Origin: Labilibaculum sp.
Lineage (GTDB): Bacteria > Bacteroidota > Bacteroidia > Bacteroidales > Marinifilaceae
Direction of reading: 5' to 3'
DNA length: 64,000 bases
Assembly (NCBI RefSeq): GCF_963664555.1
Contig: NZ_OY761461.1
Span: 3,947,769 to 4,011,768 of the forward strand
Below are positions 18,779-28,153 of the stretch, in pieces. Position numbers and translations under genes: made by a program. The notes below the pieces were generated by a model that saw only the letters and a list, made by a program, of their open reading frames with translations, ran no database searches and was not told the origin of the DNA. Numbering within the stretch: the first letter of the stretch is position 1; every line of letters begins with the position of its first letter.

Positions 18779-20089
18779 TTACTCTTTTAACACTTTCATA
18801 ATGGCTTTTGCCTTCAACATACATTCCTCATATTCCTTTTCAGGATTTGACTGCATGGTGATAGCCCCACCCACCATAAAAGACAGGTAATGGTTCATTG
18901 CATTATACTGAATACTTCGAATTACCACATTAAAATCAAAATCACCATCAGGAGTGACATAACCAACTGCTCCGGAAAACAGTCCTCTTTTGGTTGATTC
19001 GTATTTCTCAATCAATTTCATAGCTCTAACCTTTGGTGCACCGGTCATCGATCCCATTGGGAAAGTCTGACGAATTGCTTCTACAAAATGAACATCTTCT
19101 TTCAGCTCCGAAACTATGGTAGATATCATTTGATGAACCTGCGGAAATGTATAAATACCGCACAATTCCTCAACAATTACTGAGTCCTTTGCTGCAGTTC
19201 TCGATAAATCGTTGCGAACTAAATCCACTATCATGATGTTCTCGGCTCTCTCCTTAGGATCAGAAAATAAATTCTCTTTAATTAACTTATCTTCTTCTTC
19301 ATTCGCACCTCTTTTAGCTGTTCCCTTAATGGGTTGAGATATAATTTTCCGTCCCACTTTTTTAAGATATCGCTCAGGACTTGCCGATAACAAATACTTC
19401 TCTCCCATTCGGTAAAAACATGAATATGGCGTAGGCGAAACCTTCATTAATTTTCGAAACGTTTGCCTTGGCCGGATATAAGTATCCTCCGCATAAAATT
19501 CCTGACAAAAATTGACTTCGTATATATCGCCTATTCGGATGTGTTCCTTCAATTGCCTGATTGCTTTTAAATACTCTTCCCGGCTGATTCTGTATTTTAT
19601 TTCCGCAACAGTAACCTCTTTCTCTTTTGGTACAGATATATTCTGAATATTCATGACCAAATTATAAATATCCTCTTCGGAAAATTCCTCTTCGAAATAA
19701 TGAATCAATAAAGTATCCACATCCAAAAGAAACACCCAACGCGGACGAAAAAAATTCATTTGCGGCATGTCCAGTCCATCCTGATTATCTGAACTTAAAT
19801 TCTCAATCTCATTTTTAAGATCATAACCCAAATAACCAAACCACCAATCTTTAGCAAAATCAATCTCAGCTTTTAGGCTATCAAAGCAATTCTGCGCTGG
19901 TTCAATAATTTGAAGGGCATCAATACCGGCAATCAACTCGTAAGTATTGTATTCCATTTTCGAATTCTCCTTCAGGTTCACTTCGTGACTGTCAAGAATA
20001 CACACGCACTGAAACTTCTTGCTCCAAAAAAGCAATTGTTCTTTAAATTTTGTTGTGTCGGATATGTGGAAAGTAAGCCTTTTTCGCAT
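18779..20089 (-). CDS. pabB: Aminodeoxychorismate synthase component I
   Basis: Chorismate-utilising enzyme, 436 aa, that with a PabA glutaminase makes 4-amino-4-deoxychorismate for folate. Conserved C-terminal blocks are GDIYEVNFCQEF, SASPERYLK, PIKGTAKRG, IMVDLVRNDLSR, FPMGSMTGAPKVRAMKLIE, RGLFSGAVGY and the final GGAITMQSNPEKEYEEC. The start PIKGTA points to the PabB rather than the TrpE group. The N-terminal domain is short and divergent. A TAAATTTG motif lies only 5 bp upstream of the ATG, so the mRNA could be nearly leaderless. PabA and PabC are not adjacent. Confidence 0.88.
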   Translation of the reverse strand: MRKRLTFHISDTTKFKEQLLFWSKKFQCVCILDSHEVNLKENSKMEYNTYELIAGIDALQIIEPAQNCFDSLKAEIDFAKDWWFGYLGYDLKNEIENLSSDNQDGLDMPQMNFFRPRWVFLLDVDTLLIHYFEEEFSEEDIYNLVMNIQNISVPKEKEVTVAEIKYRISREEYLKAIRQLKEHIRIGDIYEVNFCQEFYAEDTYIRPRQTFRKLMKVSPTPYSCFYRMGEKYLLSASPERYLKKVGRKIISQPIKGTAKRGANEEEDKLIKENLFSDPKERAENIMIVDLVRNDLSRTAAKDSVIVEELCGIYTFPQVHQMISTIVSELKEDVHFVEAIRQTFPMGSMTGAPKVRAMKLIEKYESTKRGLFSGAVGYVTPDGDFDFNVVIRSIQYNAMNHYLSFMVGGAITMQSNPEKEYEECMLKAKAIMKVLKE

Positions 20090-20341
20090 GTGGCAAATTT
20101 AAAGAAAAGATGCGTAGAATCACTTCTCTTCTGCAAAATAGAAGAAATATTGCAATACGATATGAAGTGAATATTAATTGAAAGGGATCTTCCGGGAATT
20201 TATATGATCATTTTATTCGAACGACTTTTAGATCCTGCATAGAAGATATTTTTGTTTTTTTGTTCCATTGCCATCAATAGAATACTTACTGCGGGTTTTT
20301 CATCCTGTAATCACCAGATTTAAACAATTTCTTATTTGTTC

Positions 20342-20797
20342 TTATCTCCATTTTGGTTCAACAGGAACTCTTTCTCCATCGGCAACAGTATGCTCTTCCA
20401 ACGAATTTTCTTTAGACTGGATCACCATATATATCATTGTTTCGTTGGAAGAATTACAGATGCCTCGTTTCCCTTGAGGTGCAACCCGTATTGTACTTCC
20501 TTCTTTTATACTAAAACAATCTTCGTCCACTTGAAAAAAACCAGAACCTTTAATAATTATATAGGTTTCTTCATTTTTTCTGTGAATGTGAAAATAAGAT
20601 TGCTCAGATTGCGGTGGAAGCGAATTAAACGAAATTTCAGTGCCGGTTGCTTTAGTCGCATCTTTTAAAAAAACTTTGCCTTCTATTAAGTTTTTACTTG
20701 CAGGATGTATTAGAGAGTAATCCATTATATCTTTTAAATCACCCAAATTAACTGCACTGTAATTAGTACTTTCTGATAGCTTTTCAACTTCTTTCAT
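20342..20797 (-). CDS. Cupin-domain protein
   Basis: 151 aa. The central region forms a cupin_2 barrel: metal-site motif FHIHRKNEETYIIIKGSG (HxH followed by E and G), then VDEDCFSIKEGSTIRVAPQG and the second half ending in MVIQSKENS. The second-motif His is not evident, so the metal site may be incomplete. The N-terminal about 50 residues are unassigned. No partner gene gives a substrate; sugar-epimerase-like or sensory roles are possible. Flanked by 245 bp and 86 bp without genes. Confidence 0.75.
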   Translation of the reverse strand: MKEVEKLSESTNYSAVNLGDLKDIMDYSLIHPASKNLIEGKVFLKDATKATGTEISFNSLPPQSEQSYFHIHRKNEETYIIIKGSGFFQVDEDCFSIKEGSTIRVAPQGKRGICNSSNETMIYMVIQSKENSLEEHTVADGERVPVEPKWR

Positions 20798-20883
20798 TCC
20801 TATTTTTTTTGATTTACCTTCTTAATACAAACGAGTATTTTGTCAAAATATCAATTAAAGACTAAAGTAATAAGAATAATATT

Positions 20884-21417
20884 TTATTCCATCTTCATGA
20901 TTAACTCCTCCATTGAATTGTACTCTAATAAACCTTTAAAATCAGCAAACTCAATTATTTTTGAATCCTGTTCAACAGTCATTTCATCAATCATACTCTT
21001 TGTTGCCAAACCACTTAAAAGAACACGACTATCAGTATTAACATGAACAAAAATGCAATTACTTACATGATCAGCACTGAATTTTGGTAACGAATCGCCC
21101 GCGAATAAAACTAAATTCAGAGTCTTATTTTCGAAAACATACTTTTTTCTCTTGTAATTTTTTTTAGTTCGTTTATCCCAATCAAATTTCCGCAGACCAA
21201 TTATATTCTCAAAAGCATATTCTGAGAATATATCATCTCTCAACCGACTATAATATAGCTGCCCTTCCATTCTATCCCTTAATTTGCCCATATCAGACAA
21301 TTCAAGATGCTTTAGTGCTATTGATTGAATATTAGCTTCTATATATTTAGGGATATTTACTCTTTTAAAATAAACTAATTGATTTAAAAGTACTTTATTC
21401 ATCTTGGCAAAATTCAA
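20884..21417 (-). CDS. Unknown protein next to DNA methyltransferase; possible restriction endonuclease
   Basis: 177 aa, not recognised with certainty. No signal peptide or membrane helix. The N-terminal half is basic and helical. The middle has acidic/basic blocks DDIFSEYAFENIIGLRKFDW and KRKKYVFENKTLNLVLF, followed by a strand-rich run CIFVHVNTDSRVLLSGLAT, which resembles the pattern of PD-(D/E)xK nuclease folds (inference; a catalytic set cannot be assigned securely). It lies 42 bp downstream of dcm on the same strand, the usual place for the endonuclease of a type II system. Alternative: an unrelated accessory protein. Confidence 0.55.
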   Translation of the reverse strand: MNFAKMNKVLLNQLVYFKRVNIPKYIEANIQSIALKHLELSDMGKLRDRMEGQLYYSRLRDDIFSEYAFENIIGLRKFDWDKRTKKNYKRKKYVFENKTLNLVLFAGDSLPKFSADHVSNCIFVHVNTDSRVLLSGLATKSMIDEMTVEQDSKIIEFADFKGLLEYNSMEELIMKME

Positions 21418-21459
21418 TATATGTATTCGTTTTCATTAATTATTTTCCTGCAAATGATA

Positions 21460-22686
21460 TCATAAAACCATACAAATTTGCTTAGCGATTCGCTCAATTA
21501 AGCTTGTTGTAACCGAATTACCTGCCTGCATATACAAATTACTGTTCGCTAGCTTGGGCAAGATATAATCATGAACAGGATAGCCTTGAAATGCAAAGCA
21601 TTCTTTTGGAGTTAGTTTTCGTATTCCAAAATCATCTTTAATAAGCGGCACATTATGTCCACCGGTACCCATATTTGCAGTTAAGGTCGGACAAACATTA
21701 TTTTTATTTTCTCTCACATAAACCCTACGCCACTGATAAACGGTATCTTTCGATATCATTGATCTCTCCAATTCCGGGTAATATTTATGATCCTTTTTGT
21801 AATAATAAATTTCATCCTGCTTCCCTTTTTCTATAAAATCGTGAATGGTCTTTGTTAATTTAATCTCTTCGGGAAATTCAAAATTCAAATAATTTTCAAC
21901 CTGATTCGGATCAAAAGCTACAATAAAAATCCGTTCTCTGTTTTGAGGAACATTTGCATGTGTTACCGAATTTAAAACTTTGTGAGACACTTTATATCCT
22001 AACTTTACTTCTAATGTTTCAAGAATTACTTTAAACGTATTTCCTTTATCATGAGATACCAGATTCTTAACATTTTCTAAAAAAACAACTTTGGGTTGAT
22101 GTCTTTTGATAATTTGTTCTACATCGAAAAACAGAGTTCCCCGTGTATCAGCAAAACCTTTTCGGTTCCCGGCAATTGAAAATGCCTGACAAGGAAAGCC
22201 CGCACATAAAATATCAAATTGATCGGGAATGTAATTTTTATTTTTCTCTTTGGTTATATCTCCAAACGGTACCTCTCCAAAATTCGCACGATAAGTCTTT
22301 TTAGCATTACTATTCCACTCACTGGTATAGATACACTTCCCTCCAACATTTTGCAATGCAAGTCTAAACCCGCCAATACCGGCAAAAAGATCAATAAATT
22401 TAAACTTGTAATTTTCAGGAGTTGGGAATGGTACATTTTCAACTTCAGATAAGAGTTGTTGTAATGTATTTTCAAGCAAAACAGGGAAATTATCGCTTTG
22501 CTCTTCGCATTCCAAGTAATTATTTAGAGTTAACAGAGCATCCTTTTCATAGTGCTTTTTCACACCATTTTGATAATTATGCAGATAATGAGTTAAAACG
22601 GCTTTGTTTTCAGCCTCTTCAACAAGCTTTAGCTGGGATTTATCCCTCCCCAAATTATCTATACTTATTGCCTGAATTGAACTCAT
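21460..22686 (-). CDS. dcm: DNA (cytosine-5) methyltransferase
   Basis: 408-aa C5-MTase that methylates cytosine in DNA using SAM. All core motifs are in order: motif I FIDLFAGIGGFRLAL (about residue 87), IV with catalytic Cys GFPCQAFSIAGNRKGF, VI FLENVKNLV, VIII QNRERIFIVAF, IX RKLTPKECFAFQGYP and X YMQAGNSVTTSLIE. The target-recognition region between VIII and IX is about 95 residues, so the site cannot be predicted by eye. The N-terminal about 80 residues precede the catalytic domain and are unassigned. It is followed by the 177-aa ORF, suggesting a restriction-modification pair; no Vsr gene is visible. An IS copy sits 233 bp upstream. Confidence 0.93.
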   Translation of the reverse strand: MSSIQAISIDNLGRDKSQLKLVEEAENKAVLTHYLHNYQNGVKKHYEKDALLTLNNYLECEEQSDNFPVLLENTLQQLLSEVENVPFPTPENYKFKFIDLFAGIGGFRLALQNVGGKCIYTSEWNSNAKKTYRANFGEVPFGDITKEKNKNYIPDQFDILCAGFPCQAFSIAGNRKGFADTRGTLFFDVEQIIKRHQPKVVFLENVKNLVSHDKGNTFKVILETLEVKLGYKVSHKVLNSVTHANVPQNRERIFIVAFDPNQVENYLNFEFPEEIKLTKTIHDFIEKGKQDEIYYYKKDHKYYPELERSMISKDTVYQWRRVYVRENKNNVCPTLTANMGTGGHNVPLIKDDFGIRKLTPKECFAFQGYPVHDYILPKLANSNLYMQAGNSVTTSLIERIAKQICMVL

Positions 22687-22918
22687 TCTAATTTCCTCAA
22701 TAATTTAGGGGGCAAGATACAAAAAAATAGTTGCTTTCAGACTGAAAACTCTTGACTCCAATGTTTCAATCACTTGCATAATCAATACTTTTAAATGATT
22801 AACTATTTTTTGAATCGCTATTCTTCTGCCAAATATTTGACTTGTATTGCCAACAACAATACATTAAAAGCACTCTCTTGCTACAGACCTCTAAGACCAA
22901 TTTGCTTTTAAATCAAAA

Positions 22919-22954
22919 GAGGATGTCTCATAACAAAGTAGACATCCTCTTTTT
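22919..22954 (+). terminator. Hairpin at the left end of IS copy 1
   Basis: Perfect 10-bp stem GAGGATGTCT / AGACATCCTC with an 11-nt loop, followed by five T. It would stop transcripts entering the element and may also end the transposase mRNA on the other strand. An identical structure is present in copy 2 (33726-33761). Confidence 0.7.
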
Positions 22955-23089
22955 CATGATCTTTTGTTTTTTTGAGATTAAACTGCCTTATACTGCTTAT
23001 TTGTTTTTGGAAGTCTTTTTTACCTCCAATATGCAAAACAGAGGTTTCATATAGAGGAAATAGGACTTCAAAAGAATTAAGAAAGGCCG

Positions 23090-24640
23090 TTAGGCCACTT
23101 TTCTACTATTCATTTTCTTAAGATTTATGGCTAGAGCCAATAATCCCATTTCGATTTCTACTTTTTCTTTGCCACGAAGTAAAAATCGTTTAAATCCTTT
23201 ATTGTGTTTAAGGTTACCAAAAGCGGCCTCTACATCAACCGGTCTTTGACTCCTGTGCTTCAATCCTTCTTCTGAGGTTAAATGTTCTCGTGCTTTACTT
23301 CTTAATTCGTTAAGTCGGTGATTAATCTGAATCGTTCGATTACCTTTTGCTTTGTGACACATCCCCCTAAGTGGGCATCCGTTACAGTTTTGAGCTTGAT
23401 AAACATGGATTGTCTTAAAATGACCGGCTTGGCTTTTTTCCTTTTTTATCTTCTTAAGATTCATTACTTGTCCCATTGGGCAGTAGTAAATATCCTGTTT
23501 AGAGTCGTAGAATAAATTGTTGGGGTGAAACTCGCAATAAGTTTTGGCTCCCTTCTTTTGTTCTTTATGAAAGTAATTGTATTTCACAAAAGAGGTTAAT
23601 CCTTCCGCTTCAAGAAATTCATAATTCTCCTCAGACCCATAACCGGAATCTGCACATACGCTGTTTAGTTTGTCTGGATACAACTGTTGAACCTCTTTCA
23701 TATGAGGTATAAAGGTTTTTGTATCGGTTGGATTATTATGGTTTGAATAATTTACAATGAATTGATTTTGTGTGCTAAACTGCAGGTTATATCCTGGTTT
23801 TAGCTGACCATTTTGCATATAGTCATCCTTCATTCGCATAAAGGTTGCATCCGGATCCGTTTTTGAATAACTATTTCGCTCTTCCAATATCTTTAGCTTT
23901 TGCTCGTTTTTTCGGAGATTATCAGCATAATTCTTCTTGGCATAGTTGAGTTGCCGGCGTTTCTTAGCATCCACTTTCTTATCCCTCAAGGCCTCATTAA
24001 TTGTCTCAATGGTCTGCTCTATTTTTTCTGGATCAACATCACTTAAATCGGGCTTACTTACATTTGCTAAATCCGATTTGGCTACCTGCTCTGTATAATC
24101 CCAAAGTTCCCCCAACCGATCCTTCATGCGTTGGATATTCTTTTGAATGGCTTTACCCCAAACAAACGAAAACTTATTTGCATTGGCCTCGATCTTGGTG
24201 CCATCGACATATATGGTTTGTAGATCAATATGTCCGGAATCTACCAGTAACAGGACTACTTGACTGAACACTTCCTTTAAAACACCTTTTAATCGACTGC
24301 TTCTAAAGCGGGCAATCGTATTGTGATCTGGCTTTTGCATCCCTGACAACCACATGAAATGTACATTTTCTGATGCCGCCTGCTCTATTTTTCGAGAGGA
24401 ATATACATTACACAAATAGGAATAAACTAATAACTTAAGCATCATTTTGGGATGATAGGCCTTTGCTCCCGTATAACTGTATTTTTCAAGGATACGATCT
24501 ATCTGGACACCATCAATAATACTGCTGATGGTACGAACAGGGTGTTCAGATGATATGAAATCCGAGAGAGAAGGCGGAAAAAGAATCATCTGGTTTTGAT
24601 GATAGGCTTTGAAATGAGATTTTTGAGGGACTAATTTCAT
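23090..24640 (-). CDS. IS1182-family transposase
   Basis: 516-aa DDE transposase. The N-terminal domain (FPPSLSDFISSEHPVRTI, MMLKLLVYSYLCNVYSSRKI) is the DUF772-type block. The first catalytic Asp is in TIYVDGTKIEANANKF. The second acidic region is SVCADSGYGSEENYEFLE. A Cys cluster YYCPMG...CNGCPLRGMCHKAKGN follows, and the C-terminal Glu block is RPVDVEAAFGNLKHNKGF. All motifs are intact, so it is probably active. The protein is identical to that of copy 2. Confidence 0.95.
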   Translation of the reverse strand: MKLVPQKSHFKAYHQNQMILFPPSLSDFISSEHPVRTISSIIDGVQIDRILEKYSYTGAKAYHPKMMLKLLVYSYLCNVYSSRKIEQAASENVHFMWLSGMQKPDHNTIARFRSSRLKGVLKEVFSQVVLLLVDSGHIDLQTIYVDGTKIEANANKFSFVWGKAIQKNIQRMKDRLGELWDYTEQVAKSDLANVSKPDLSDVDPEKIEQTIETINEALRDKKVDAKKRRQLNYAKKNYADNLRKNEQKLKILEERNSYSKTDPDATFMRMKDDYMQNGQLKPGYNLQFSTQNQFIVNYSNHNNPTDTKTFIPHMKEVQQLYPDKLNSVCADSGYGSEENYEFLEAEGLTSFVKYNYFHKEQKKGAKTYCEFHPNNLFYDSKQDIYYCPMGQVMNLKKIKKEKSQAGHFKTIHVYQAQNCNGCPLRGMCHKAKGNRTIQINHRLNELRSKAREHLTSEEGLKHRSQRPVDVEAAFGNLKHNKGFKRFLLRGKEKVEIEMGLLALAINLKKMNSRKVA

Positions 24641-24740
24641 ATCTCTAAAATAAGAAATCAGTGATAAATATAAAAAACTATAAAACGAAAAAGAGACTAT
24701 CTCATTTGAGACAGCCTCTTCTCTTTTAATATTTAAAAAA

Positions 24741-25739
24741 CTATAGTTTCACAATAACTCTCCCGCGACTCTTCTTTGCCAACATTAAATCAATATAGGT
24801 ATCCAATTCTTCTAAAGATGACTCAATAACCTGCTCTTTGTTGCTGTAAACATTCCAATCGGAAGCCAACTTGTTCCAAACTTTTTGGCGCAATTCCATT
24901 GGGCAATTCTGAGAATCAATACCAATTAAACTAATTCCGTTTAGAATGAAAGGGTAAACCGTCATTGCTAAATCTCCTGAGCCAACATTACCACAACAGG
25001 TCACATTTCCCAATGGTTTGCAAGCTTTAAGAAGTGTATGCAAAGTATTTCCACCAATAACATCAATGGCTCCAGCCCAAAGTGGCTTTAATAATGGTCT
25101 TCCCGATTGATCATCAGTAATTTCACTACTAATGCGACTAGCAACACCTAATTCGTGTAATTCATCTTCACCACCACTGTTTTCGAAAGTCGCTGCAATT
25201 ACTTCAAAGCCTAAACTAACCAATATACTAATAGCAATACTACCCACTCCACCTAAGGCTCCTGTAACCACTACCGGCCCCATTTTTGGAGTTTGTCCTG
25301 CCGACAACAAGCGATACACTGATAAAGCAGCCGTAAATCCAGCAGTTCCATAAATCATGGCTTGTTTAAAGTCCAATTCTTTTGGCATTGCAACGACCCA
25401 AGATTCCGGCACCCGAATATATTCTGCAAAACCACCATCGGTATTCATGCCCAAATCGTAGCTGGTTACAATTACTTCATCGCCGGCTTTAAACCTTTCA
25501 CTCGCTGAATATTCCACAACTCCTGCCGCGTCAATACCCGGCGTATGCGGATATTTTCGAGTCACTCCTTTATTTCCTGAAACCGAAAGTGCATCTTTAA
25601 AATTCAAAGAAGAATACTTCACTCTCACAATTACTTCTCCATCCGGAAGATCTTCAATTTTCCTTTTTTCAATTCTTCGAATGTATTTCCCTTCTTCTTC
25701 GTAAATCCGCAGCGCTTTAAATTCTCTCTTAGTATCCAT
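24741..25739 (-). CDS. YhdH/AcuI-type acryloyl-CoA reductase / quinone oxidoreductase
   Basis: 332-aa zinc-free medium-chain dehydrogenase of the YhdH (AcuI) group. It reduces acryloyl-CoA or related electrophilic enoyl compounds with NADPH (family knowledge). Blocks: SSLNFKDALSVSGNKGV, PHTPGIDAAGVV, the nucleotide-binding VVVTGALGGVGSIAISIL (residues about 153-170), DVIGG and the C-terminal SRGRVIVKL. It is transcribed divergently from an HxlR regulator across 136 bp, which suggests control by that regulator. IS copy 1 inserted 22 bp after its stop. Confidence 0.88.
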   Translation of the reverse strand: MDTKREFKALRIYEEEGKYIRRIEKRKIEDLPDGEVIVRVKYSSLNFKDALSVSGNKGVTRKYPHTPGIDAAGVVEYSASERFKAGDEVIVTSYDLGMNTDGGFAEYIRVPESWVVAMPKELDFKQAMIYGTAGFTAALSVYRLLSAGQTPKMGPVVVTGALGGVGSIAISILVSLGFEVIAATFENSGGEDELHELGVASRISSEITDDQSGRPLLKPLWAGAIDVIGGNTLHTLLKACKPLGNVTCCGNVGSGDLAMTVYPFILNGISLIGIDSQNCPMELRQKVWNKLASDWNVYSNKEQVIESSLEELDTYIDLMLAKKSRGRVIVKL

Positions 25740-25770
25740 TTCTTATCCTGATTTAATTCTTATCTTGCAC

Positions 25771-25801
25771 CAAAGCTACAATCATTTTAATTACTAATCA
25801 A
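25771..25801 (-). promoter_or_regulatory. Candidate promoter of the acuI-like gene
   Basis: On the minus strand, TAGCTTTG (-7, plus-strand 25771-25778) is preceded by TTG at 20-nt spacing (25799-25801). It starts 31 bp upstream of the ATG, inside the divergent region shared with hxlR. Confidence 0.5.
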
Positions 25802-25875
25802 GAACTTACACTTTGGAAGGCTACTAACATTTTGTTCGGAATCACTGATTATCAGCTCATAAAAACTTTTTAATT

Positions 25876-26190
25876 TTGAAAAAAGGAGATTGTCCAATAG
25901 ATACATTTATCAATTTCGTTAAAGGAAAACGAAAAGCAACCATCATTTTGCATCTGATACAAGGAACCAAGCGGTACAACGAATTGGTGAAACTTTTGCC
26001 GGACATCAGCGACAGAATGCTTAGCAAAAACCTAAAAGAATTGGAAGAGGATGGTTTGGTGATCCGTAAGGTTTACCCTGAAGTTCCGCCTAAAGTGGAA
26101 TACAGCCTTACTGATTTGGGAAAAGAGATTCATCCCATTTTAAAAGCCATGTTTTTAGGTGGAAGGATATTCGAAAAATTAATGGAATAA
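25876..26190 (+). CDS. HxlR-family transcriptional regulator
   Basis: 104-aa winged-helix DNA-binding protein. Family marks are DCPIDTF at the N-terminus with Cys6 (the redox/electrophile-sensing Cys of this family), the recognition region GTKRYNELVKLLPDISDRMLSKNL and the wing DGLVIRKVYPEVPPKVEYSLT. No ATG is available in frame upstream of Cys6, so the start is taken as TTG 25876, although this TTG overlaps a TAATTTTG promoter-like string. It is divergent from the acuI-like reductase and probably senses an electrophile or quinone and controls it (inference). Confidence 0.85.
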   Translation: MKKGDCPIDTFINFVKGKRKATIILHLIQGTKRYNELVKLLPDISDRMLSKNLKELEEDGLVIRKVYPEVPPKVEYSLTDLGKEIHPILKAMFLGGRIFEKLME

Positions 26191-26191
26191 A

Positions 26192-26213
26192 AAAAGACAA
26201 TTGTCTTTTGATT
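26192..26213 (+). terminator. Palindromic terminator after hxlR
   Basis: Uninterrupted palindrome AAAAGACAATTGTCTTTT (26192-26209) immediately after the hxlR stop, followed by GATTTT. Confidence 0.55.
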
Positions 26214-26302
26214 TTACTTCACATTAATTTTGTCCGAAAATTATTTTCCAAGCTTTCTCCTATCTGTCAAAAAAGAATTCATTGCTGCAATAAAATTCCT
26301 CT

Positions 26303-26671
26303 TTATTCTTTAAACATAAAGTATACGGCCAAAATCAGTAATAGAAATGCAATGATATGGTTCATTCTAAATGTTTCTGTTTTAAATACCGCAAGCGTAA
26401 AAATGGCAAAGATTACCAAAGTTATAACCTCTTGCAATACTTTCAATTGAATTAAGGTAAACGGTCCATCATTCCCTTTAAAACCAATTTTATTAGCTGG
26501 CACCTGAAATAGATATTCAAATAAAGCAATTCCCCAACTGATCAGAATAATTGAAATCAAGCCAAGTTTACCAAACCATTTCCACTCAGAAAATTTCAAA
26601 TGCCCGTACCATGCAATTATCATGAATGTATTGCTAAGAATTAGCAGCCCAATTGTTAATAAACCTTTCAT
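26303..26671 (-). CDS. DMT-family (DUF486) small membrane protein
   Basis: 122 aa with four predicted membrane helices (about residues 3-22, 34-54, 72-95 and 102-120). The motif AWYGHLKF after helix 1 and ALFEYLFQVPANKIGF between helices 2 and 3 fit the DUF486/DMT-like group, found as single genes in many bacteria. No transport substrate is known to me. It stands alone: hxlR is convergent, and pepT lies upstream on the same strand behind its own terminator. Confidence 0.8.
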   Translation of the reverse strand: MKGLLTIGLLILSNTFMIIAWYGHLKFSEWKWFGKLGLISIILISWGIALFEYLFQVPANKIGFKGNDGPFTLIQLKVLQEVITLVIFAIFTLAVFKTETFRMNHIIAFLLLILAVYFMFKE

Positions 26672-26749
26672 TTAAAATTCTTTTTGATAGATTATTTGTT
26701 TCTGTATATTTTCTTCATATTATATAGATAATCCGGAAATTGATCACCC

Positions 26750-26775
26750 AAAAAAGGCAACCAAACGGTTGCCTT
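26750..26775 (-). terminator. Terminator after pepT
   Basis: On the minus strand, stem AAGGCAACC / GGTTGCCTT with loop GTTT, followed by T-rich TTTTGG. It begins 22 bp after the pepT stop. Confidence 0.85.
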
Positions 26776-26796
26776 TCTCTTTGTATATTTATTCAA

Positions 26797-28023
26797 TTAT
26801 CGCTTCGAAATCAGTTCTACAATTTTTAAAATCACCTCTACCGATTTTTCCATTGATTCTACCGGTACGTATTCAAATCTTCCGTGGAAGTTATGTCCCC
26901 CTGCAAAAATATTTGGACAAGGCAGTCCCATATAAGATAAACGGCTTCCATCAGTTCCGCCACGAATTGGAATAATCATTGGCTCAACTCCAACTTGCTT
27001 CATTGCCTCCTCTGCAATATCAACAATGTATTTCACCGGCTCAATTTTTTCGCGCATGTTGTAATACTGATTGGTTATTTCCAGACTAACACTTCCCTCG
27101 CCATATTTCTCACAAAACTCATCGCAAAGAGACTGTACAAATTGTTTTCTTTCTTCGTACTTCTTCATTTCAAAATCGCGGACAATATATTGAAGGTTTG
27201 AATTCTCAACATTTCCTGTCATCGAAATTAAATGATAAAAACCTTCGTATCCTTGTGTTTTTTCAGGCACCTCATCTTCCGGCAAACGTGTCAGAAATTC
27301 ATTGGCAATCAACATCGAGTTAATCATTTTATCTTTTGCCATTCCAGGATGAACATTGCGGCCTTTAAAGTTGATTTTTGCAAATGCTGCATTAAAATTC
27401 TCATACTGTAACTCACCTATTTCTCCACCGTCCATTGTGTAGGCAAACTCAGCTCCAAACTTCTTCACATTAAAAAAATCGGCTCCTTTTCCAATTTCTT
27501 CATCAGGCGTAAAACCTACATGAACAGCACCGTGTTTTATTTCAGTATGTTCGGTAAGATATTCTATAGCAGTCATGATCTCAGCAATACCTGCTTTATC
27601 ATCGGCTCCTAACAGTGTAGTCCCATTTGTTGTTATTATTGTTTGACCTTTGTATTTCTTCAATTCCGGAAAATCAGCAACTTTCATCACAATATCCTTT
27701 TCTTCATTCAAAACAATATCTTTGCCGTCGTAATTTTCCCAAAACTGAGGCTTTACATGTTTTCCTGAAAAATCAGGACTTGTATCCATATGAGCTACAA
27801 AACCAACAGTAGGAACTTCATGATCCAAATTGGATGGAAGTACAGCCATAATGTATCCGTTCTCGTCAAGACTGATATTTTCCAATCCCATCTCTTCCAA
27901 TTCCCGGGTCAATTCTTTTGCCAAAAACATTTGTCCGGGTGTACTGGGAGTTAACCCGGTTTCGGTATCCGATTGAGTATCGAATTTTACGTATCGTATA
28001 AATTTTTCTATTAAGGCACTCAT
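26797..28023 (-). CDS. pepT: Peptidase T (tripeptide aminopeptidase)
   Basis: 408-aa cytoplasmic M20B metallopeptidase releasing the N-terminal residue of tripeptides. Zinc ligands and catalytic motifs are visible: [12 protein letters not shown] (His and Asp), [14 protein letters not shown] (bridging Asp), [14 protein letters not shown] (catalytic Glu pair), [14 protein letters not shown] and the C-terminal [15 protein letters not shown]. Between these is the dimerisation lid domain. The length matches E. coli PepT. Single gene ending at a strong terminator. Confidence 0.95.
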   Translation of the reverse strand: MSALIEKFIRYVKFDTQSDTETGLTPSTPGQMFLAKELTRELEEMGLENISLDENGYIMAVLPSNLDHEVPTVGFVAHMDTSPDFSGKHVKPQFWENYDGKDIVLNEEKDIVMKVADFPELKKYKGQTIITTNGTTLLGADDKAGIAEIMTAIEYLTEHTEIKHGAVHVGFTPDEEIGKGADFFNVKKFGAEFAYTMDGGEIGELQYENFNAAFAKINFKGRNVHPGMAKDKMINSMLIANEFLTRLPEDEVPEKTQGYEGFYHLISMTGNVENSNLQYIVRDFEMKKYEERKQFVQSLCDEFCEKYGEGSVSLEITNQYYNMREKIEPVKYIVDIAEEAMKQVGVEPMIIPIRGGTDGSRLSYMGLPCPNIFAGGHNFHGRFEYVPVESMEKSVEVILKIVELISKR

Positions 28024-28153
28024 ATCTGGTGTTTATATTAAAAAATGCACACATAACCACTTCCAAAAACTATTTGGTGAAGCGTTGCAATATTACTAAA
28101 ATGATGTTTGAAAATGAATTTGATTCAGGTTTTCTTATTGCGAATCTTAACTG

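Larger units (their letters stand above)
22919..24718 (-). mobile_element. IS1182-family insertion sequence, copy 1 (1800 bp)
   Basis: Boundaries were set by comparison with the second copy at 33726-35525: identity begins and ends exactly at these bases. Terminal inverted repeats are imperfect, GAGGATGTCTCA at the left and GAGGCTGTCTCA (read inward) at the right. It encodes one transposase on the minus strand. No target duplication is evident (left flank ends AAAA, right flank begins TTCT). It lies between dcm and the acuI-like gene, 22 bp from the latter's stop, and breaks no recognisable gene. Confidence 0.93.

Noticed and set aside
23318-24267. Plus-strand frames opposite the transposase (also in copy 2)
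   Set aside because: They are antisense shadows of the transposase gene without conserved features.
26303-26671. The 122-aa membrane protein as a drug exporter of the EmrE type
   Set aside because: It lacks the conserved membrane Glu of SMR transporters and fits DUF486 better.
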